This document shows positions 1-6,897 of a stretch of DNA of 42,329 bases, in pieces. The stretch comes from Acidobacteriota bacterium. GTDB taxonomy: Bacteria; Acidobacteriota; Vicinamibacteria; Vicinamibacterales; UBA8438. The stretch is taken from contig WTFV01000056.1 of the NCBI GenBank assembly GCA_011523845.1, positions 1-42,329 on the forward strand, read 5' to 3'. Under the pieces are notes generated by a model that did no database searches, was not told the DNA's origin, and saw only the letters and a list, made by a program, of their open reading frames with translations. The position numbers and the translations under genes were made by a program. Every line of letters begins with the position of its first letter. The first letter of the stretch is position 1.

Positions 1-236
1 GTTCGGCCGCGCCGGGGCCAGGCCGAATCCGCGACTTTTGCCACAGGCTGCTAGGCATGGCGTCATCCTACCGTCCTCGGCGCGCCGCGACAAGTGGCCT
101 CGGACAAGCCGCTACGATGAGCAGGGCTTCGCTCGCTCGGTGTGCTTCGACCCCGGTCATCCCTCCGGGAGCATACCGCGCAAGCGGGTACTAATCGAGG
201 GCACACCCAGTTCGAGAATCACGGCCTGTTCCAAGA
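1..236. other. Left-edge stretch without a supported gene
   Basis: I see no supported gene here. Base composition is visibly less GC-rich than in the rest of the window. Short open frames exist on both strands, but none has a recognisable domain, a good ribosome binding site or high GC3 codon use. The stretch lies downstream of the small minus-strand frames that follow and may contain their 3' untranslated region. Confidence 0.4.
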
Positions 237-473
237 TCAGACCCAAAGGCAGCCACAAGCCCCAAAAGTCGTGCATCCGGCATTCGACGAGGGGACCCAT
301 ACTGCCTGCAACCAGGGCAGCGCCAGGAGGTGAACCGCCTGGAACCACCAGGAGAATTGCGGCAGATTCATGGCACGCCGGATCATGTGTCCTACAACCA
401 CACCTGCCGAGAAAGCCAGCGCTACCCACGCAAGAGCCCAGTAATTGTTCGAAGTGTAATCCGGCACATCCAT
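237..473 (-). CDS. Possible small membrane protein (doubtful ORF)
   Basis: A 78-codon frame starts with ATG and has a GAGGA motif seven bases upstream. The N-terminal half reads like a membrane protein: a hydrophobic segment at about residues 12-31 (WALAWVALAFSAGVVVG) and a second at about 44-60. It lies 61 bp downstream of the secreted protein gene ending at 535, on the same strand. The C-terminal third (Cys, Gly and Ser rich) does not look like ordinary protein. The frame starting at 477 stays open to 157 and carries another hydrophobic run, so a frameshifted single gene is possible. I recognise no family. Either this is a small two-TM protein or it is chance. Confidence 0.3.
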   Translation of the reverse strand: MDVPDYTSNNYWALAWVALAFSAGVVVGHMIRRAMNLPQFSWWFQAVHLLALPWLQAVWVPSSNAGCTTFGACGCLWV

Positions 474-534
474 CCATCAGTCCTCGGATCCTCGTCCATC
501 GTCCTGCTCAGGCAGCTCCCGATTGTGAACCGGA

Positions 535-933
535 TCAGGGCTCGCGTTCTTCACCATCGTCCTTGCACACCCATTTCGTGGGCAAAGCACTCGGATCAGT
601 TGCCGGTCCCGCGTACACCCAGCGGCGATTTCCGTTACTTGAACCGTCGGACATGTCGATCAGGAGCCATTGCGAGCGCTCGCCCAGCGTGCTCACCAGT
701 TTCCGGGATCTGACATGGTACTCCTTGTCCGGTTGCGGAACGTCGTCGACTGGCGTCGGAGGTCGGTGGAGGAACACGAGAAACGGAATCGATCGCGGGG
801 GTTCCTTGTACGCGCGGCAAGGACCCTGCGCAGTATCCTGGGCCGCCGCGTGCGCAAATGCGTGGATGCACGAAATCAAGGCAAGCATAATGACGACCAT
901 CGCGCGTGCACTGTGCGCTGCGGCTCGCGACAT
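535..933 (-). CDS. Small secreted protein, SH3-like
   Basis: A 132-residue protein. The start is the ATG at 933 because AGGAGGG sits a few bases upstream; the frame is open further up but without another good site. Residues 1-31 form a signal peptide (MVVIMLALISCIHAF core, ending in AHA-AAQ). The mature part is about 100 residues with a Cys near each end (GPCRAY and KWVCKD), which could form one disulphide. The middle (residues about 66-108: EYHVRSRKLV ... QWLLIDM ... RRWVYAG) resembles a bacterial SH3-like fold, with the alternating strands and a closing W-V-Y-A-G. No enzymatic motif is visible. Function unknown; a periplasmic or extracellular location is inferred from the signal peptide. 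Confidence 0.6.
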   Translation of the reverse strand: MSRAAAHSARAMVVIMLALISCIHAFAHAAAQDTAQGPCRAYKEPPRSIPFLVFLHRPPTPVDDVPQPDKEYHVRSRKLVSTLGERSQWLLIDMSDGSSNGNRRWVYAGPATDPSALPTKWVCKDDGEEREP

Positions 934-1264
934 GACATCCCTCCTGGCGGAACGCGACAGAGCAGCGCCACCCCAAGGATCCCTTCTCCGCGCGGGACTC
1001 TGAACGAACCGCTCGTGGCTCGCACGGTACGGCCAACCCGCCGGTCGGAATCCGGCGTGGTTGACCAACCTCGACCGGATGGCACCTCCGATTATGCCAC
1101 AGGCGTCCGGGGCGGCACGCTCTGATGCGCTGGCGCACCTGTCGGACCGTGGCGTGCTCGCGCGCCCAGATGGGCAGCAGGACCGCCGTCACGTCGGCCG
1201 ATCGGCCGCAGATGACGAGCCGCGTCGCACCGAGAGCGGCGAGGCGCCCGCTTGGCAAGGCTCG
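934..1264. other. Intergenic stretch without a supported gene
   Basis: This gap separates the divergent small secreted protein gene (minus) and the amidohydrolase gene (plus). Frames are open on both strands but none has a plausible start or domain. The promoter for the minus-strand gene should lie here, but I see no convincing -35/-10 pair. The last part runs into the structured repeat at 1265-1364. Confidence 0.4.
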
Positions 1265-1364
1265 ACGACGAAGCATAATTGGGCTCTTCGACCGAGGAGC
1301 GACGCAGTCCACGCGGGATGCATCGCCGCTCGAAAGCGGCGGCGCTTTCGCCGCGGGCTCCTGA
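1265..1364 (+). repeat. Structured ~100-nt repeat, copy 1 (candidate leader RNA)
   Basis: This stretch matches 35531-35630 over about 100 nt, with the same blocks in the same order: TTCGACCGAGGAGC, ACGC, GTCCACGC, GGATGCA, CGCCGCTCGAA and CGGGCTCCT. It can fold. CGCCGCT/AGCGGCG form a 7-bp hairpin with a CGAA loop (1324-1341). AGGAGC (1295-1300) is the exact complement of GCTCCT (1357-1362), while GAGC can instead pair with GCTC inside the hairpin region. It ends 30 nt before the amidohydrolase ATG. I do not recognise a known RNA family. A leader RNA, a mobile intergenic repeat or a terminator-type element are all possible. Confidence 0.55.
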
Positions 1365-1394
1365 GCAGGCGAGGCCCCGTAGAATAGAGGCGAG

Positions 1395-2576
1395 ATGGTG
1401 ACCGGCACCGGCGTTACGACCGTGCGGACGGAACCGGCGGTGGAGCGCATGCGCCAGTTGCGGCGCGCGTTCCACCGGCGCCCGGAGCTGGCCTACGAGG
1501 AGATCGAGACGGCGCGGACCGTCATGGCCGAGCTCGAGAGACTGGGCATACCGTACGATTACGGGGGCAAGGGCGGGGGCGTCGTGGGGCGCCTCGCGGG
1601 CGCCGCTCCCGGGCCGCGCATCGCCCTGCGAGCGGAGATGGACGCGCTTCCCTGCTCGGAGGAGACCGGGCTGCCGTTCGCCTCCGAGGTGCCGGGCCGC
1701 ATGCATGCGTGCGGGCACGACGCGCACATGGCGATCGTCCTCGGTGCGGCGGCGCGCCTGGCCGCCGACCCGCCGCCGGGCTCGGTCGTCTTCGTCTTCC
1801 AGCCCGCCGAGGAGCTGGGCAACGGCGCCCGCGTGATGGTGGATGCCGGCGCCCTCCACGGGGTCGACGCGATCTTCGCCGGGCACGTCACGACGCAGTA
1901 CCGGGTGGGCGAGATCATGGTCGCCGACGGCACCATCACCGCCCATTCCGACCGTTTCGGCATCGAGGTCCATGGCGAGAGCGGGCACGGGGCCCGACCG
2001 CACGAGGCGATCGACGCGGTCGTGGTGACGGGACTGCTCATCACCGCCATCCAGTCCCTGGTGTCGCGTCACGTGAATCCGGTCTCCCCCTCCGTGGTGA
2101 CGATCGGATCCGTTCACGCCGGGACCGCGGCGAACATCATCGCCGGGCATGCCGCTCTCGAGGGGATCATCCGCACGACCCGGCCGGACACCCGCGAGGA
2201 GATCATCGCCGGCCTGCACCGGGCCGCGCGGGCGCTCGGCGATCTCTATCGAGCCCGCATAGAGGTCACGCTGGGAGAGAGCTGCCCCGCCGTCGTCAAC
2301 ACGCAACGCGAAGCCGCGGTCGCCGCCGCCGCCGCCCGCGACGTCGTGTCGGCCGACCGCATCGTCAGGCAGGAGCACCCGAGCATGGGCGCCGAGGACT
2401 TCTCCTACTTCCTGCAGCGAACGCCCGGATGCTACGTCCGCTTCGGCGCAAGCGCGGACGGCGAATACATTCCGCTGCACCATCCCCGTTTCGACGTGGA
2501 CGAAGGCGTTCTCGAGGTCGGCGCCCGCTTCTTCGAGCGCGCGGTGCGCCACGCCACCACCGGCGGCATCCGATGA
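1395..2576 (+). CDS. M20 family metallo-amidohydrolase
   Basis: A 393-residue M20D-type amidohydrolase/aminoacylase, related to hippurate hydrolase and IAA-amino-acid hydrolases; it should cleave an N-acyl amino acid or similar amide using two metal ions. The N-terminal RRAFHRRPELAYEE is the family's opening motif, followed by RAEMDALP. Metal and catalytic residues are in HACGHDAH (residues 104-111) and QPAEE (E139/E140); the dimerisation domain begins near HSDRFGIEVHG, and the C-terminal MGAEDFSYF and LHHPRF motifs are intact. No signal peptide, so it is cytoplasmic. Length is normal for the family. AGAGGCGAG just before the ATG is a modest SD. The stop overlaps the next gene's ATG (ATGA), so the two are translationally coupled. 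Substrate cannot be told from sequence. Confidence 0.93.
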   Translation: MVTGTGVTTVRTEPAVERMRQLRRAFHRRPELAYEEIETARTVMAELERLGIPYDYGGKGGGVVGRLAGAAPGPRIALRAEMDALPCSEETGLPFASEVPGRMHACGHDAHMAIVLGAAARLAADPPPGSVVFVFQPAEELGNGARVMVDAGALHGVDAIFAGHVTTQYRVGEIMVADGTITAHSDRFGIEVHGESGHGARPHEAIDAVVVTGLLITAIQSLVSRHVNPVSPSVVTIGSVHAGTAANIIAGHAALEGIIRTTRPDTREEIIAGLHRAARALGDLYRARIEVTLGESCPAVVNTQREAAVAAAAARDVVSADRIVRQEHPSMGAEDFSYFLQRTPGCYVRFGASADGEYIPLHHPRFDVDEGVLEVGARFFERAVRHATTGGIR

Positions 2577-3136
2577 CCCCGCCGCCCTTCGCGACCAGCC
2601 CCGATCGGCGGCGCGGGCGCGGCAACCGGGGCGCCGTGATCCTCGCCCTGCTCGTCCTGACCGGTTGCGAGCCTCCGCCGGACGGCATTTCCTGGACGCT
2701 GGTGGAAGCGCGCATCCGGGAGGCGTTTCCCGGCGTACCTTCCATCGACACTGCCGCCCTGAGCGAGCTGCTTGAGGACCCCGCCCGCACCGTCGTCCTG
2801 ATCGACGCGCGCGAGGCGGAGGAGTTCGCCGTGAGTCATCTCGACGGCGCCCTGCGGGCGACGTCCATCGAGCACGCCGCGGCGCTGGTCGACGGCGCTC
2901 CGGCCGGCGCGACGGTCGTGGCCTACTGCTCGGTCGGCTACCGCTCGGCCGGCCTCGTGGCCGAGCTCCGGGCTCGCGGCCTGACGGACGTCTACAATCT
3001 GGAGGGCTCCATCTTCCGCTGGGCGAACGAGGACCGGCCGCTCTACCGCGGAGACGTAGCGGTGCGCCGGGTCCATCCTTTCGACGAGACGTGGGGGGTG
3101 CTGTTGGAGGCCGAGCGGCGGGCCTACTCACCCTGA
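2573..3136 (+). CDS. Rhodanese-domain lipoprotein
   Basis: A 187-residue protein. The ATG at 2573 overlaps the amidohydrolase stop by four bases. After a basic N terminus comes a hydrophobic stretch and a lipobox ending L-T-G-C (Cys32), so it is predicted to be an exported, lipid-anchored protein. Residues about 60-165 form a single rhodanese domain: VVLIDAREAEEFAVSHLDGA is the CH2-type start and VAYCSVGYRSA is the active-site loop with the catalytic Cys119. Such domains carry sulphane sulphur as a persulphide; the real acceptor is unknown. The 3' end overlaps the opposing gene (stop at 3124) by 13 bp. A thiol-redox role fits the redox-type gene next door, but that is inference. Confidence 0.88.
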   Translation: MTPPPFATSPDRRRGRGNRGAVILALLVLTGCEPPPDGISWTLVEARIREAFPGVPSIDTAALSELLEDPARTVVLIDAREAEEFAVSHLDGALRATSIEHAAALVDGAPAGATVVAYCSVGYRSAGLVAELRARGLTDVYNLEGSIFRWANEDRPLYRGDVAVRRVHPFDETWGVLLEAERRAYSP

Positions 3137-3717
3137 CCGGGATTGCGCGGCTCGCCGGCAACGGTCCGAAGACCGTCCGCGGCGCGGCGCACCTCGAGCA
3201 GGCGCTCGACCGGCGGGCGGTGACCGGGGCCCGCTCCGACATGCACCCACCGCACGATGCCCGCCGGATCGATCAGCACGTCGCCCCCCTGCTGAACGGG
3301 GTCGGCCGACGGCCATCTCGGGATGCGTCCCCGCACCACCTCGCGCGCGTAGGCGAGCAGCGCCGACGGTCCGAGCAGGTGCCGCCAGCGCGCACGGGCC
3401 ATCCCGTACGCGCGGTACAGCGCGCGGGACTCGTCGCTGAGCACCGGCCAGCCGATCCCCGTCTCGGCGACGTACCCGCGGGCGGCCGATCGTGACTCGA
3501 ACGTCACGACGAGCACGCGGACGTTCAGTGCGTCGAGCTCCCGTGCCGCCTGCCGCAACTGCAGCAGATGCCTCCGGCACGGCAGTCAACGCAGGTGACG
3601 GTGGAACACCAGCAGCAGCCACGCCCCGCGGCAGGTTTCGAGCGCATGCACGCGGCCGTCTTCGTCCGTCAGGCGGAAAGCGAACGCAGGCTCGCCGGGG
3701 CGACAGGCCACGGGCAT
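3124..3717 (-). CDS. Peroxiredoxin-like thioredoxin-fold protein, candidate selenoprotein (UxxC)
   Basis: Read through an in-frame TGA (3588-3586), this is a 197-residue AhpC/TSA-type protein (AhpC-TSA_2/SelL-like). It starts at ATG 3717, just after an in-frame stop. Residues 9-38 give the first strands (EPAFAFRLTDEDGRVHAL ... WLLLVF). The active-site motif is HRHLR-U44-LP-C47, exactly where Cys homologues have CxxC in a 'FxRHxxCPxCRxxLxxLR' context. Downstream is a continuous thioredoxin fold: VRVLVVTFES, GWPVLSDESRALYRAYG, then VLIDPAGIVRWVHVG. Codon use is high-GC3 on both sides of the TGA. A two-part hairpin with the bacterial SECIS geometry follows the TGA. The expected role is peroxide or disulphide reduction. 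Alternatives are a nonsense-mutated pseudogene or a sequencing error. A standard caller would report only the part from 3558 down. Confidence 0.78.
3541..3585 (-). promoter_or_regulatory. SECIS-like hairpin after in-frame TGA
   Basis: Reading the minus strand from the TGA (3588-3586): three bases, then CCGTGCCG (3582-3575) pairing perfectly with CGGCACGG (3548-3541), an asymmetric internal loop, then CTGCTGC (3567-3561) pairing with GCGGCAG (3556-3550) with one T-G wobble, capped by the loop AGTT (3560-3557). The loop begins 25 nt after the TGA, and its second base is G. Bacterial SECIS elements are known to sit directly behind the UGA, with the loop about 16-37 nt away and a G in the first two loop positions; this fits all three. 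Pairings were found by eye, not by an energy calculation. Confidence 0.7.
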
Positions 3718-3802
3718 CCATCATACCCGCAACCGGCTGCGCTACGGTTTGACACCGCGCCGCCGACAGGGGCATGCTTACCGCTCCAGGGAGGAACTCC
3801 GA

Positions 3803-5089
3803 GTGCCCGACACACCCCCTCGTACCACGCGGCTGCAGCGCGTCGCGCTGTGGATTCTTGGCGCCCTGATGTTCTACATCGTGGCGCTGTACCCGAATCT
3901 CCTGATGGCCAGGTTCCAGCCCGACGACGTGGTGCACTACGGCTTCCTGAAGTGGATGGCGGTCGTTCTGATCCTCTACGCGGTGGCGGCGCAGCTCTTC
4001 TTCACCGAACGACCGGCCGAGTCGCGCCCGGGCCGGCAGACGTTGGCCGTCACGGCGGCGCTCCTTCTCATCATCGGGATCTTCTCGCCCATCGTGTCGT
4101 TCTCGTTCGTCGGCGACATCGACTTCTTCCGCGCCGGATACGGCGACGGCTACATCCTGCTCATCATGGCGGTTGCGTCGCTGGCCCTGGCCGTCACCGG
4201 CCGCTGGAAGCAGGTTCTGGTCCCCGCGCTCGGCGGCCTGGCCGTGATCCTGTGGACGTTCCTGGGCGTGCAGGACACGATTGCGGAGGCCCGCTCGGGC
4301 GGGTCGGCGGTGTTGGCGGGCAATCCTCACGAGGGCCTCGCCGCGGCCACCATGGCGTCGATTCAGTGGGAATGGGGTTGGCTCCCTCTGTTCGCCGGCA
4401 GTGGTCTTCTCGTCTACTCGGCCGCGCGTCGGGACCGCATGGAGGACGAGACTCCGCCATGGGCGACGGTTGCCGACGACGACGAACCCGAGCCCGTAGC
4501 GACCGCCGAGGCCGAGGCTGCAGGCGGCGAAGCGGCCACGGCGGAAGCCCCCGCAGTGGAAGCCGAGGCCGGACAGGCGGAGGAAGCGGTGACGGTCGAG
4601 GAAGCCGCGCCGGCCGAGGAAACCGCGCCGACCGCCGACGAACCTGCCGAGACAACCGCGGAAAAGCCGGCCGAGGCAGCCACCGAGTCGCCCGCGGAAG
4701 CCTCTGCGACCGATGCCCCGGAGGAGCCGGCGGCCGGGAACGCCGCCGCAGCCCCGGCGGCCGAGACACCTGCCGCCGACGCATCCGCTCCGGAACCGGT
4801 GACCACCGCGTCGGACGCGGACACGGCGGAGTCGGTCGCCGCGCCGGACGCGGGCGCCGCGGCGACCGCGAAGGCCGAAAGCGCGGACGAGAAGGCCGAG
4901 AGCGCGGCCGAGACCACGGCAACGAACGCGGAGTCCGCACCGGCCGCGACGGAATCGGATGCGGCTCCGACCACAGGCGCCACGCCGGCGGGAAACACCG
5001 GGTCGGCCGGGGCCGCGGAGGCCGCCGACGAGACCGGCGAGCCGAAAGCGTCGGCTTCGAAACCGGAGAGCGCCGCCAAGGAAGAATAG
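3803..5089 (+). CDS. Six-TM membrane protein with long acidic Ala/Glu/Pro tail
   Basis: A 428-residue protein. I chose the GTG at 3803 because AGGGAGGA lies just upstream; the frame is open to 3749 but the extra residues are basic and featureless. Six hydrophobic segments fall in residues about 15-210 (ALWILGALMFYIVALYP, WMAVVLILYAVAAQLFF, TLAVTAALLLIIGIFSP, YILLIMAVASLALAV, VLVPALGGLAVILWTFL, WLPLFAGSGLLVYSA). By the positive-inside rule both ends are cytoplasmic. From residue about 212 to the end is a low-complexity tail of Ala, Glu, Thr, Pro and Asp with PAEA/AETPA-like steps. I recognise no family. It is transcribed away from the selenoprotein candidate; the 85-bp gap between their starts must hold both promoters. 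Confidence 0.75.
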   Translation: MPDTPPRTTRLQRVALWILGALMFYIVALYPNLLMARFQPDDVVHYGFLKWMAVVLILYAVAAQLFFTERPAESRPGRQTLAVTAALLLIIGIFSPIVSFSFVGDIDFFRAGYGDGYILLIMAVASLALAVTGRWKQVLVPALGGLAVILWTFLGVQDTIAEARSGGSAVLAGNPHEGLAAATMASIQWEWGWLPLFAGSGLLVYSAARRDRMEDETPPWATVADDDEPEPVATAEAEAAGGEAATAEAPAVEAEAGQAEEAVTVEEAAPAEETAPTADEPAETTAEKPAEAATESPAEASATDAPEEPAAGNAAAAPAAETPAADASAPEPVTTASDADTAESVAAPDAGAAATAKAESADEKAESAAETTATNAESAPAATESDAAPTTGATPAGNTGSAGAAEAADETGEPKASASKPESAAKEE

Positions 5090-5433
5090 TCAGTCCGACA
5101 CGGTGGCGTAAGAGTCCACCGTTACGGGCGAGACCGTCTGCAGGGGGGCGTACACGGCGCTGCTCGCCGGCGGCGCGTCGGCTCGAGTCGCCGGGCCGCC
5201 CGCTGCTCCGCTGACGAGCCGCCACACCAGCACGCTGCAGACCCGCGGCATCGGCAGACAAACGAAGAGGCGTCCCCGGAGCTTCTCCTGGGACGCCTCA
5301 CTTTCGGTCAGTTCGCTTCATTGGCGTCGGCGCCGGCGTCCCGTTCCTCGTGCCGGCCACCGCATCCGCGCGGATGGCCGGCCGGCGCCGGCGAGTCGAC
5401 AACGCCATCGAGAAGGGGCGCTCGCCGCCCGGT
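5090..5433. other. Convergent intergenic region
   Basis: This gap lies between the ends of the six-TM protein gene (plus) and the DUF1501 gene (minus). It holds the terminator hairpin at 5267-5299. A 53-codon minus-strand ATG frame (5251 to 5090) has high-GC3 codons and a plausible composition, but lies beyond the terminator, has no SD and matches nothing I know; I do not call it a gene. Confidence 0.5.
5267..5299. terminator. Bidirectional terminator hairpin
   Basis: GAGGCGTCCC (5267-5276) is perfectly complementary to GGGACGCCTC (5290-5299), giving a 10-bp GC-rich stem with a 13-nt loop. It sits between two convergent gene ends. On the minus strand it is followed by TTCGTTTGTCT, a fairly T-rich run; on the plus strand by ACTTTCGG, which is weaker. 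It most likely ends the exported-protein operon (minus) and may also serve the plus-strand gene. Confidence 0.75.
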
Positions 5434-6897
5434 TCACGCCAGGATGCTGTCGATGATCCTCCCGTGGACGTCCGTCAGACGGAAGTCGCGGCCCTGGTAC
5501 TGGTAGGTCAGCCGCGTGTGGTCGATGCCGAGCAGGTGCAGCATCGTCGCGTGCAGGTCGTGGATGTGCACCGGATCCCGGGCGATGTTGTACGAGAAGT
5601 CGTCGCTCGCCCCGTAGGTCATGCCCGGCTTGACCCCGCCGCCCGCCATCCAGATGGTGAAGCAGCGCGGATGGTGGTCGCGGCCGTAGGTCTCCTCGGT
5701 GAACACGCCCTGGCAGTACGCGCTGCGGCCGAACTCCCCGCCCCAGACCACCAGCGTCTCGTCCAGCAGGCCCCGGTTCTTCAGGTCCTGCACCAGTGCA
5801 GCCTGCGGCTGGTCGACGTCGCGAGCCTGCCGCTCGATGCCCGTGGGCAGCCGCGTGTGCTGGTCCCAGCCCCGGTGGAAGCACTGGATGAACCGCACGC
5901 CCCGTTCGGCGAGCCGGCGCGCCAGCAGGCAGTTGCGCGCGAACGTGCCGGGCTGCCGCGCATCCGGACCGTAGAGGTCGAAGACGCTGTCCGGCTCGTC
6001 GGACAGGTCGGTGAGCTCCGGCACCGAGCTCTGCATGCGGTAGGCCATCTCGTACTGGGCGATCCGCGTGCTCGTCTCCGGGTCCCCGAACTCCTCCTCC
6101 TTCAACCGGTTCAGCGCGCCGAGGTCGTCGAGGAAGCGGCGCCGCGTCCCCTGGTCCACCCCCGGCGGGTTCGACAGGTACAGCACCGGATCGCCGGTCG
6201 AGAGGAACTTGACCCCCTGGTAGCGCGTGGGCAGGAAGCCGCTGCCCCACAGCCGATCGTAGAGCGGCTGTCCGGTCTGGGCCGAGCCCTTGGAGATCAT
6301 CGCCACGAACGTCGGCAGATCCGCGTTCATCGACCCGAGCCCGTACGACAGCCAGGCGCCGATGCTGGGCCGCCCGGCGAGTTGCGCCCCGGTCTGGAAG
6401 AACGTGATGCCGGGATCGTGGTTGATCGCCTCGGTGTGCATCGACTTGATGAAGCACAGCTCGTCGACGATCCCGGCGGTGTGCGGCATCAGGTCGCTGA
6501 CCCACGTCTGCGACTCGCCGTGCTGCCGGAACGGGAACTTCGACGGCACGAGGGGAAAACGCTCCTGCGCCGCGGTCATGGTGGTGACGCGCTGGTTGCC
6601 CCGCACCGACGGCGGCAGGTCCTCCCCCACCATCTCCGCCAGCCTCGGCTTGTAGTCCCACAGCTCGTGCTGCGACGGCGCTCCGGACTGGAACAGGTAG
6701 ATCACCCGCTTGGCCCTGGGCGCGAAGTGCGGCAGGCCCGGCAACGCGCCCGCCGCGGCCGGCGCCGCCCCCGGCGCCTGCGCCGCCACATCCTGGCCGA
6801 AGACGGTCGCCAGCGCCGCCGTGCCGATGCCGGTACCCGCGAGCTCGAGGAAACGCCGCCGCGTCAGCCACTGTTCGAGAGGCGTATTCATCGTCAT
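5434..6897 (-). CDS. DUF1501 family protein, Tat-exported
   Basis: A 487-residue DUF1501 protein. The N terminus carries a twin-arginine signal ([11 protein letters not shown], residues 11-21, then a mildly hydrophobic stretch), so it should be exported folded through Tat. The mature domain has the family's conserved pieces: [47 protein letters not shown] and [18 protein letters not shown]1501 proteins belong to the alkaline-phosphatase-like/sulfatase superfamily, and no activity is established. The ATG at 6897 overlaps the stop of the upstream DUF1549/DUF1553 gene (ATGA), as usual for this pair, implying coupled translation and a shared job. Length is typical. The terminator at 5267-5299 lies behind it. 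Confidence 0.92.
   Translation of the reverse strand: MTMNTPLEQWLTRRRFLELAGTGIGTAALATVFGQDVAAQAPGAAPAAAGALPGLPHFAPRAKRVIYLFQSGAPSQHELWDYKPRLAEMVGEDLPPSVRGNQRVTTMTAAQERFPLVPSKFPFRQHGESQTWVSDLMPHTAGIVDELCFIKSMHTEAINHDPGITFFQTGAQLAGRPSIGAWLSYGLGSMNADLPTFVAMISKGSAQTGQPLYDRLWGSGFLPTRYQGVKFLSTGDPVLYLSNPPGVDQGTRRRFLDDLGALNRLKEEEFGDPETSTRIAQYEMAYRMQSSVPELTDLSDEPDSVFDLYGPDARQPGTFARNCLLARRLAERGVRFIQCFHRGWDQHTRLPTGIERQARDVDQPQAALVQDLKNRGLLDETLVVWGGEFGRSAYCQGVFTEETYGRDHHPRCFTIWMAGGGVKPGMTYGASDDFSYNIARDPVHIHDLHATMLHLLGIDHTRLTYQYQGRDFRLTDVHGRIIDSILA

Noticed and set aside
157..477. 106-codon alternative frame at the left edge
   Set aside because: It overlaps the 237-473 frame, and its N-terminal half lacks protein-like composition; mentioned only as a possible frameshift partner.
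1092..3242. 716-codon minus-strand frame
   Set aside because: It is antisense to the amidohydrolase and rhodanese genes and very Arg/Gly rich, which marks a shadow frame.
5090..5251. 53-codon minus-strand ORF
   Set aside because: High GC3 codons are suggestive, but it lies past the terminator hairpin, lacks an SD and matches no family.
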